Below, one piece after another: positions 40,791 to 49,241 of a stretch of 64,000 nucleotides of DNA. The notes under the pieces were generated by a model, which made no database searches, had not been told where the DNA came from, and saw only the letters and a program-made list of their open reading frames with translations. The stretch's first letter is position 1, and each line of letters opens with the position of its first letter. Position numbers and translations under genes: made by a program. The stretch spans positions 7,440,001-7,504,000 of the forward strand of contig OZ316899.1 in the NCBI GenBank assembly GCA_973895155.1. The letters are read 5' to 3'. The stretch comes from Marsupella aquatica. Its lineage: Eukaryota; Marchantiophyta.

Positions 40791-43281
40791 TCGGATATAA
40801 TATCCGTTCTTATTAACTACGGAACTTTTCCGATCAATATTGTAACGCACATCATTTTCGTTACCAAAAACATCGGACATATCATGTAATAGAGGGGTTA
40901 AGCCCTTAAGGATAGAAACGTTATCTTATGTGAAAAAAATATTTTCAATGACCATGTTGAGGACCTTGAATGACTATTTAAGCATCTATGAGTATATTAA
41001 GCTTGAATCATGCCAAGGTGCATATAAAGATAAATGGATTGGTATTGGGAAAATCTGAAGCGATGAGAGACCTACTTCAACCCCTCAAGCAAAGGTTTAA
41101 CTTTGGAATTGAGGTCCAACTTTTCACAAATTTGAGTTAGATGGCTAATTCTAAGGTGAATTAATCAGTGCATTTCAGCAACAAGTAGCTCAATCTTTTA
41201 TCAAGGTTGTGTTACCCCACCTTCCAGTAGTTCATGGAAAAAATTACACCAACTAAGTGATGGAAATTGAGGAGTTATTCCATCCGGAATTTGAACCGGT
41301 TTCCATCCGATTTTTGAGCCGGTTTTTGATCCGGTTTGGACATACCATCCGGTAGAAAAATTACCATAACTCTCAAACCATTTATCCAAATCAAGATCTG
41401 TAAAGTGTGTTGGAAAGCTCTTTCCGATGCGGTTAAGATATATATAAAGAAGTCTGAAAATGGACTCAAAATGACCCACTTAATATTATGAGACTCCAAC
41501 CGGTGCAACCAAGAGATATCTGAGATTTCCGGACAAATAATGGAATGAAGATTTTGAAGCGTTGTTTCCACACCATTTGACCTTCAAGATGTCTGACTTT
41601 GGATCAATAGGAAGCATGATCCATGGCTAAAGACCTTAACCAATCAAAATGGTTGGATAAGTATGAAAAGATACTATGAAAAGATATACCCATTCATTGG
41701 AAGATGGAGAGACTCGATAGTCAAATTCTTATTACTCTAGCACTCCTACATTTTACTTACACCAATGGACATTATCTCAAGACCTCATTTTTGGAAACCT
41801 TTCACTTTGAAACCAAGAAATGTACTACTTGCTTCCTATTTTACTACTACCTTTGGAGGTATCACTTTCATGCCAAACCCTCTCAACTCCATTGATTCAG
41901 CAGTAGACTCCACATCGGTGAAGCCTGACACTTCAACTCCTGAAGAGTAAAAATTTATTCCATCCGGAAGTTGAACCGGCTTCCCATCCGGTTTCCCACC
42001 CGATTTTTGATCCGGTTTCGTGTTTGAAGCCCTATAAAACTTAGTATAGGAAGAATTAGAATTAGAATTTTTGCTGAGCACTTTATCTCATAGTCTAGTT
42101 TCAGAATTTAGCATTACTTCTTACTTTTACACTTAGGTTAGGAATTGAAGAGGCATACCTCTTCAACTTTTGTTTAGAGGAGACTTGTCCCTAAGTATAA
42201 GAGGGAAAGTTTCCACCATTTTACTCAGACTTGCATTTCACTTTTGAAAGTCTCCTTCTTTGAAGAGAAGTAATAGATTCATAATTTTGGTGATCTATGC
42301 TTTGTGTTTGGACATTAGTGTGTGACCATTCTTGCTAGAAAATCTATGGAAAGTGACTAGCAATGTCATAGTTAACCTTTAGGCTGACTGGAAATGCATG
42401 CCTGAGACCATGCAAAGGTCTAAAGATTCATGTTGACTATGGAATACTTATGGCTTATTAAGTATTAGTGGAAGAAGCACCATACGAGAACTCACAAATT
42501 GCATAGTCCTAAAAGAGCAATCTGAAGGATTGAATAGAAGAATAAGTTAGTTTGGAGTAACCAGTACCACCTTTGCCTTGACATAGGTCAGAAAGTTAAT
42601 ACGGGCTATCTTATATGCATCTTTTACAAATTCTTAGATGGTTGGCTTTAAGGATTAGCTTTAGGGAACAACCTAATTTAGTCAGACTCTCTGTTGACTC
42701 TTAATCGTGCCTAACTTAGTCACAGATTGCTAAGTGGCGAGAGGAGATGAGACATTTAAGACTTGCCTAATTCTATCTTTACGCCTCTGGCTTTTGGTTG
42801 TTTTCTTATATTTTTTAGAATTGATTATTGCATTGTTGATGATATAAACATCGCAATACCTAAGGATGTATTAAAAACTCCTTCCACCTAACCTAAGCAT
42901 GTCGGTAAAGGCTTAAAATCTGAGATAGGTTAGCTTAACTATCTCAAAGTATATTAATACAATCTTTTAGGTCTCACAAGCTCTTAACGGGAACGAATTC
43001 TGGTTGTTTAAGAGGAAAGTAGTTCATATTTCCTTAAACCCTACTCTACATATCAATCAAAGTTTTTTTTAGGGATCCGATGTGTCTTCTAACGGATATG
43101 ATCCGTTTTTTAACGCATCGGAAAGGTTCCATTGTCAATTATATCGGAAATGAAGATATCCGAAGCCGAGAGTATGGCATATTGCCATTTTGTGATAATC
43201 AAAATTTCCGATGCTAAAAGAATTGGACGCCGATTGTTTGCAAAAATTGAGCATCGGAAATCAGCTTAATATGTACTAGTG

Positions 43282-43923
43282 AAAAACCTGGACAGTGTGG
43301 CTTGGGGGCTTTTTTCTAGTCAAGACTCTAGTGTAAATCAGTATTACTAGCATAGGAAGCTCTCGGCTAAATCTAGACCGCGGATTATCAATAAACTACA
43401 AGTTCCCATGGATTTCTGTGCAATTGTTTGAATTGAGTTGGCCTTGTTGCCTAGTTTGCAAATTCTTGCCAATCATGGTGTTGTGTGTTATGATATTTGT
43501 TGCTTGATTGATTTGAGTCAGTTAGAATGATACTGTGAGCTAATACAATCGCATTGTCTTGATTGAAGACTGCCAAACCAAACTCTGAGAGAAAAGTGAG
43601 GATTGAGAGTATTTTGTTGGTTAAAGTGTGGATTGAGTCGGTTTGAGAAAAACCTTCAGCCGGCTTAAGAGATTAAGCCCTAGGGGTACATTCTAGGGCG
43701 GAATACAAACATACCCGACAAAGTCAATTGAGGAATTAGGCGTCTCAGCAATACACAATTCACAAGCTTAGTGAAAGAATCGGTCCAGCATAGTGTGGAT
43801 CAAAGAGTAGACCGCGTTTCCAAGCCGAATAGTAGCCAAACTACCATAAGTCGACCATAAGTAGTGGTTCATAGCCGGTTGCGGATGGTTCTTGGGGTTA
43901 GAGGTGTTGGGAAATGCGCCACA
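43282..43923. repeat. Family-B LTR 3' part (R/U5-like)
   Basis: Continues the LTR after the CACTA element. It shares CTCTCGGCTAA, GAGTTGGCC, TTGCCTAGTTTGCAAATTCT, AGGGCGGAATACAAACATACC and the end GCGCCACA with the family-A LTR ends (1041-1659, 14768-15389), at moderate divergence. Confidence 0.65.
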
Positions 43924-43950
43924 TTTTTGGCGCTAGATGGAGGGGGCATT
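43924..43950 (+). other. Putative tRNA primer-binding site after the family-B LTR
   Basis: TTTTTGGCGCTAGATGGAGG starts at the base after the LTR end. The same TTTTGGCGCTAGATGG motif follows the 5' LTR of the Gypsy element (55275-55296, reverse strand). TGGCGC matches a tRNA 3' end of the GCGCCA type. This marks the family-B copy as a former 5' LTR whose internal region is lost about 50 bases later. Confidence 0.5.
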
Positions 43951-43981
43951 CTTACTTGTGAATTGTGGGATGCGCAGAGAT

Positions 43982-44002
43982 TTTAGGGTTTAGGGTTTAG
44001 GG
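43982..44002. repeat. Short interstitial plant telomere repeat (TTTAGGG)3
   Basis: Three perfect TTTAGGG units lie exactly between the truncated LTR-element sequence and the Copia fragment. This suggests a break repaired with telomeric sequence, or a chance short repeat. Confidence 0.6.
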
Positions 44003-44520
44003 CTCAAAGAAGCCATACTTGTTGGCAATAGGCGCACTCCTATTCTTATCTTCATAGACTCGACCTGACGTTGCATTTGCAGTAAATTTGCTCGCCAGGT
44101 ATAGTGCACAACCCATGATCCGACAGTGGAACGGGGTCAAACGCATATTTCGCTACCTCAATGGCACCATTGATCTTGAACTATTCTACCACAATCAAAT
44201 GGATACCACACTAGCTGGCTATGCTGATGCTGGATACTTGTCTGACCCTGTGGATGCCAAATCTCAGACAAGATACGTTTTTCTGATTGGACTCACAGCT
44301 ATTTCATGGTGCAGCACAAAACAAACACTCACAACTACTTCTTCTAATCACTCAGAAATAATTGCACTCTACAAGGCCAGTCACCAGTGCATCTGGTTAC
44401 AAAACATAATCAGTTGTCTTCAAGAAACCACAGGTAAACCTAAACTTAACTCCCCTACTGTCATCTACAAAGATAACAGGCCATGCATAGAACAAATTTC
44501 AGCAGGATTCATCAAAGGTG
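44003..44520 (+). pseudogene. Ty1/Copia pol fragment 1 (RNase H region)
   Basis: Encodes the end of the Copia RVT_2 domain and most of RNase H: EARYSAQPM-like start (LARYSAQPMIRQWNGVKR), FRYLNGTIDLELFY, LAGYADAGYLSDP, TRYVFLIG and ISWCSTKQTLTTTSSNHSE. Then CIWLQNIISCLQETTGK, VIYKDNRPCIEQISAGF. It is almost identical to 59198-59720, with a few substitutions and a missing GCTGAT repeat. A stop TAG precedes it in frame at about 44055. The fragment is cut at 44520, in the codons after FIKG, where LINE 2 begins. It has no LTR of its own nearby. Confidence 0.8.
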
Positions 44521-45396
44521 GATATGTTGAGCTCCTACCCGCACGACCGGGCTTGTATACTATGGGATACTCAACGAGAGGTGCCATGGAGTGTTGAGGT
44601 GCAAATTAAGGTGGGCCTTTCCATTTGGCAGCCTGTGATTTTTAAGAACATCCCCTTCCACTGCTATCGATGTCAAAAGAAGGGACATCTTGCACGGGAC
44701 TGCCAACTTCACGAGGCACCTGCGGCCTCTGTTGAGGAGGATGTGCTGATCCCACCCCCTCCTCCTGCGTCTGACACTCCTAACCTGGTCACGAGGGTAC
44801 CCCCGCCGACCTCTAGTGACTGTCGACGCTCTGAAGTTGCACACATGGAGCTTACACCCATTGGCGAGTTGGCCATACCACTTCTCGATCCTGGTGAACC
44901 GCTTGATAACAAAATTGTGTTGTTTGGGACTAGTCCTTCACATGATAACCCCGGCCCCCCTATGGTGATTGCTTGGGCTATTGACGAGCCTGCTGTAACT
45001 CTCAATTTAGAAGTCACAGCTACCCAGTTGCTATCAGATCAAGAAGAAATGCCTAGAGTCCTCCATGAATTACAACAGCTGAACACCGTTGCTCCCCTTG
45101 CACGTTTGGAGGCTCCTGAGGAGTCTGAAGCGGACTCCTTGGCTCTGGCCCTTGTGTTACCAACTAAGACGCGTCTTGAGCATATCCAGGGGGCTTCTGA
45201 AGAAATGGATGAAGGCGATGAGGAGCTCTCTGCATCAGATATCCTTTCTGACATGGAGTTTTCCGAATATGAAGGTTTCATATCTCGCACCGCTATTAAG
45301 AAGGAGTGGGCTAGGAAGCTGGCTAGGCGCTCACCACCTGACGAAAAGAAGAAGGAGAGTGGCAAGAAGAAAGCCAAAAATCAACGATCCTTATAG
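44521..45396 (+). pseudogene. LINE 2 ORF1, C-terminal part with zinc knuckle
   Basis: Continues in frame from the Copia junction. It has VEVQIKVGLSIWQPV, then a CCHC knuckle CYRCQKKGHLARDC (about residues 45-58 of the open frame), then an acidic, Pro/Ser-rich stretch and a basic tail with KKKESGKKKAKNQ. ORF1 proteins of plant L1-like elements bind the element's RNA, and the CCHC knuckle is the usual RNA-binding module. The N-terminal DUF4283-type domain is missing because the element is 5' truncated. The stop at 45394-45396 is followed by a short frame that may be further ORF1 sequence after a shift. Confidence 0.7.
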
Positions 45397-45657
45397 TTCT
45401 CCTCTGATTCTCATGTGCAAGATGCTGAGGGTTGGGTGACGCCAGGACGCCGGCTCTCTCGGGAGATGAAACAGAAATCTGTTGTTTCTCCTCATGGAGC
45501 TGTGGCTCCTGTGCAGTCTACTGCTTTCTCTTCTTCACCCCCTGGTGGGATTTTACCTTCAGGAAGCATGGCTCCCCGGGGAGCTGGGTCTGGAGGTCTC
45601 TAACAACACTGGTGACCTCTCCCCCTTGAATGTCATCCCTGGTGGAGAGGGAGGCTG

Positions 45658-47158
45658 ATGAAGATTTTTTGTTTTGCCTCATGGAATGTGTGTGGCCTAT
45701 GTGATCCTGACCGGAAATTGGTGGTGGCCAAATGGATTTCTTTCCTACGTACTCCTCTGGATGCCCTAGCCCTGCAAGAGGTTAAAGCTGACAGCTTTCG
45801 TCTGGACATTGCACTCAGAACTATTTTACCTACTTACCACCACCTCTATTCTGCCCCAGACGAGGGTAGGGGAGGATTGGCTATTCTCCTCCACCCCTCC
45901 TTTACTATTCTTTCTAACCGGTTTGTTAGATAAGGGACGTGCTGTATGGGCCCGGTTGGCGCATGCAGAGGGAAATTTTGGCCTGATATCAATATATGCA
46001 CCGAATACTACGGGTGAGCGGATCTTGCTATGGAACAACCTTCGAAATGAACTCCCTAGTGACCGCTGGATCCTCTGTGGGGATTTTAATATGACTGAAC
46101 TTTGCTGCGATTCTACCGGCCTGTCCCCTCTGATTTCTGGTCGAGAGTTGGAGTTTTGGAGGTTTCTAAAAACTTGCCTCAATTTGCAAGACGCATTTAC
46201 CATTCTGGACGAGGTGGCAGGTTCCAGGTTTACTTGGCGCAGGGTGCGCAATGGTGTACTTATTCAATCCCGCCTTGATAGGTTCTACTTCAGCGAGAAA
46301 GGAAGATGGACTGACGAGCTTGTTGATCTCACTCATGACGGGACTTCTGCCTTGTCCGATCATGATCCTGTGATTATTTCTTTCCGTCTGGGACCAATTA
46401 CCCTGGTGGACTCACTGATGCGCAAAGGCACTTACTTTAAGGCCAATCCGGCCGTGCTCCGAGACATCAGGAATCTAGAACGACTTAAATTGGCTTGGGA
46501 TGTTGGTGCTGAAGATCCGGGTCCCCCCCACTTGAAATTTGACCGGGCATTTCAAAGGCTTTGTAGTTGCTACATGGAGCTCCAGTCCCTGAAGTTACCC
46601 AGGGACGCTGAACTGTCTCGACTTAAAGAGAAGCTACGTCTTTTAAAAATCACTATCATGGATGACTACTCACTGGATAGCATCAGAGACTTCTCCTCCA
46701 CGGCGGACTGTGTTTGCGCGATGGATCTTGAAGAAGCACATCACAATCCCAGGCTCTCCCGGATCAAATGGCTTGGCCAGGGCGACGAACCATCTAAATT
46801 CTATTTCTCCTTAGTAAAGACTAAACGTCTGAGGGAAAAAATGGAAATTTTATTAGTTGAAGGAGGCAGGGTGATCCAGGATGAGACACTTATTGTGGAG
46901 GAAGTGCATTGATACTATGAGGAACTATATTCGCCACCCGAGATGAGCCCGGTCCTCCTGAGAGAGAGATCAGTTGCCCGTAGGATGTTGAGCAGTCATA
47001 CGCGCTTTGCCCCTTCTGCTGGTGAGATCCAGAGACTTGCAGAGCTTCCATCCTTACACAAATTACACAATTCATTGTTGTTGCTGCCTGCTGACAAAGC
47101 TCCAGGGGTGGACGGAATGACTACAGAGATGTTCAAGGCCTGCTGGGAGTTTATGAAA
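45658..47158 (+). pseudogene. LINE 2 ORF2: APE-type endonuclease and start of RT
   Basis: ATG at 45658, FASWNVCGLCDPDRK (the start of EN), LDALALQEVKAD (catalytic Glu), a frame change near 45930, then LISIYAPNT, WILCGDFNMTE (Asp/Asn pair), DRFYFSEKGRW and ALSDHDPVIISF (terminal Asp-His). A linker with IKWLGQGDEPSKFYFS leads to RT: LLLLPADKAPGVDGMTTEMF, KACWEFMKV. One TGA lies at about 46910. The coding stops at the GTAGA target duplication and resumes at 56718. EN motifs are intact in sequence. The protein is split by the insertion. Confidence 0.8.
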
Positions 47159-47163
47159 GTAGA

Positions 47164-48867
47164 TGTCACGCGATTAACATGGGTCTTAACACCAAAAACG
47201 TCACTATGGGTGCCAAAACCATCTCCTTGTACCTGAGGATCACGAAAGGATGTTGTGAAGGCCGGTAAACACCAATTTATGCCCTTAACACCAGACTATC
47301 ATAACAAGACTCCGTCACACATCACCCAAGCTCAATCCCAAGGAACCAAGGTTGGGGATCAGATCTGCGCTCCTGATAGTTCTGGTGAGAAGGGGTCTTT
47401 ATATCGGGCCCGTACACACAGGGCCTAGCGCTACGGTGCGCATAGGTCTATACATATGCTTACTGTCATAGGTATGTTTCTATTCCGCTGCCGGAATGTA
47501 CCCATAAACCAGTGACTCCTGACTGATTCCCGGCTTAGGGACTTCTAAGCCATTGCCCCACCACTCTGCCATTCCACTCTCAGCAATCAAAGCTATGACA
47601 GTCCTCACCCAGCCCGCTTCAATGCACCCTGTACACCTCTCAGTGGCGCTGCTAGTCCCATCATACACTCAGATTGCCTCACACACACACATCCATGAGA
47701 GAAATGAGGCCTGAGAGGAAAACTCAATTAGATTCAAAGATGTGCACAATAGTTCAGTGAGAACACTTGATCCGAACACTAGGGCCGAAGGCTGTCTCCT
47801 CCAGCTTGTGATGTGCTTGCCCCGCAAGCCCCATGCTTGCCATGCAAGCTCAATCCTGAACCTGAGCCCGACTCACTCCAGATTGCAATGGCAGATTGGA
47901 CTCAAACCAATCCCGTATTTGCCTTGCAAACTCAATCCTGAACTCAACCTCCTTCACTGCACTTCATTCTTGGGGGCACATACATATCTCACACCTCCAA
48001 TTCATAACGTCAAGTTATGCATGCATAGTTGACTCGACTTCAAAGCTGGTACCAGGCCTAACGGCGATCTACCCCAGACTGCAATGAGGCCCGGCCTCAT
48101 GCTTGCCTTGCAAGCTCAGCTCTAGCCATAAATCCCTTAGTGCTCTCTACCAGACAAAGGCCGGGACTCCCCATGGATCACGTAGCCTTGCCAGACCGAA
48201 CTGTAAATGCTCCTTCTGCTGCCCCTCAATCATTATCTCAGCCTCCCTAATGTGCTCACCACAAATCAAATTGACATCCTCCCCATAGTTTACAATCACC
48301 AATACATCACCTATCACCAAGGCTCTGTATCGGGGGAAAAGAACCCAGTTGTGCTGCCCACTAGAAAGAGCCACAATCCAACTCGCAAACCTAGCAACCC
48401 GTTGCAGTTGTGAAGCTTGGCTGATTACTCCCTGAGTAATAGCACAAGCAAGCTCTCCCCAACACGCAGCGTCCAAGTCCAGCCTTGCTTGCACAGAGCT
48501 CCTCCCTGCTGCTCAGTCTAAGTGAGATCACACAACTGAAGTCCCCCCCCCTTGCCTCTACCGGGGGGCTACTCTATATACTCTCATACTGAGCCCAAAT
48601 GGGTGGATACTACGCTGCTGGAGCCCCATCCCAGCCCTAACAGAGCCGCCACAATCTCTAACTACTGAACCCTAACTCGTAACTTTATTTCTATCTCGAA
48701 TTGGCTATGTACTTCGGATTTGGCCCTCCTCCATGGTTTTTGCGAGCTTGCGCCTCCTCTCCCGATTTCTCTATTCAACCATTTGCTGCGTGGATAGCAG
48801 CGTTGGAAGCGGCTTGAGCTCCTCTTTCCAACGAGGTCAATTATAGCTGATTTGGCCAAATACACAG
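47164..48867 (-). repeat. Diverged older LTR of the same Gypsy lineage
   Basis: It shares patchy similarity with the younger LTR, for example TATTCCGCTGCCGGAATGTACC (47480) against the TTCCGCCGCCGGAACGTACC of 55476, CCGGCTTAGGGACTTCTAAGCC, and CGGGACTCCCC (48165). A TATATAG box on the minus strand is at 48574-48580. An open minus-strand frame at 48494-48147 (115 codons, VLVIVNYGEDVNLICGEHI) lies downstream of that box and may be a remnant of another LTR-borne ORF. It has no recognisable domain. Confidence 0.45.
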
Positions 48868-49241
48868 AATGATGGGAAAGGATTTTACTACAAAGGGAAC
48901 ATATGCGTACACTTAGTTGACACGACAACCCTGGAATGCACAGGTTCAAGGCCAAGGGTGCACACTACAACGGAGCCCGGCTCCGCACTCGCCCGGCGAG
49001 CTTAGTCCTATCCCCTCCCCTTGGTACTCTGTCATTCCCAGAGGTCGGGACTCCCCGCATGTCCCGCGGATGTCCGACTCTGAAACTAAAAACCCCCCTT
49101 ATTGCCTAATGATGTCCTACCCCTAATGATTACCTAAATACTATCGTTATGCTAATAATAGCGGCCTAAGACCCACCTAACGCGCGTGCCGAGCGCAGTT
49201 AGACTGAATCACTCATTAACCGCCGTACCGGCGGCGTCACA
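48868..49241 (-). repeat. Gypsy 3' LTR, truncated copy
   Basis: Nearly identical to 55733-56103. On the minus strand it starts TGTGACGCCGCCGGTACGG at 49241 and similarity stops at 48868, so only the first 374 of about 798 bases are kept. The pol frame runs 33 bases into it before its stop. Confidence 0.75.

Larger units (their letters stand above)
39577..43281. mobile_element. Non-autonomous CACTA element, 3,705 bp, complete ends
   Basis: Left end CACTAGTACATTTTACC, right end (reverse complement) CACTAGTACATATTAAGC, with a 3-bp target duplication AAA on both sides. The ends match the terminus of the DUF4216-bearing element at 1040. Both subterminal zones are rich in ATCGGA/TCCGAT. I find no transposase coding sequence, so it must depend on transposase in trans. 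The interior is AT-rich and contains two inverted minisatellites (39715-39865 and 40565-40790). At about 41270-41360 and 41950-42030 there are related CCATCCGG...GAACCGG blocks of unknown origin, and the rest (42050-43050) has nothing I recognise. Confidence 0.85.
35641..43923 (+). mobile_element. Family-B LTR carrying an internal ORF, complete but split by a CACTA element
   Basis: Begins TGTGATGCCTTGCC, has a TATA box CTATATA at 35884, an ORF 35997-39311, and the LTR-type 3' part with GGAAGCTCTCGGC, TGAGTTGGCC, AGGGCGGAATACAAACATACC. It ends GCGCCACA at 43923. The 3' part aligns with the family-A LTR end and with the R/U5 of the Gypsy LTR. Right after it stands TTTTTGGCGCTAGATGG, the same motif that follows the Gypsy 5' LTR. 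Without the 3,705-base CACTA insertion the LTR is about 4.58 kb, similar to family A (about 4.68 kb). Confidence 0.65.
44521..47158 (+). mobile_element. LINE 2, left half
   Basis: Contains the end of ORF1 and the first part of ORF2. It is interrupted after MKV-D codons by the LTR unit at 47164, with GTAGA duplicated at 47159-47163 and 56718-56722. The LINE continues at 56718. Its 5' junction is inside the Copia fragment (44520/44521). Confidence 0.8.

Noticed and set aside
40464-40889. Open frames encoding repeated PASDFPIL or MLGEWESP peptides
   Set aside because: They are a by-product of a 24-base minisatellite, which keeps all frames open on both strands.
48010-48290. Plus-strand short ORFs in the LTR region
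   Set aside because: No homology between frames and no signals. They lie in diverged LTR sequence.
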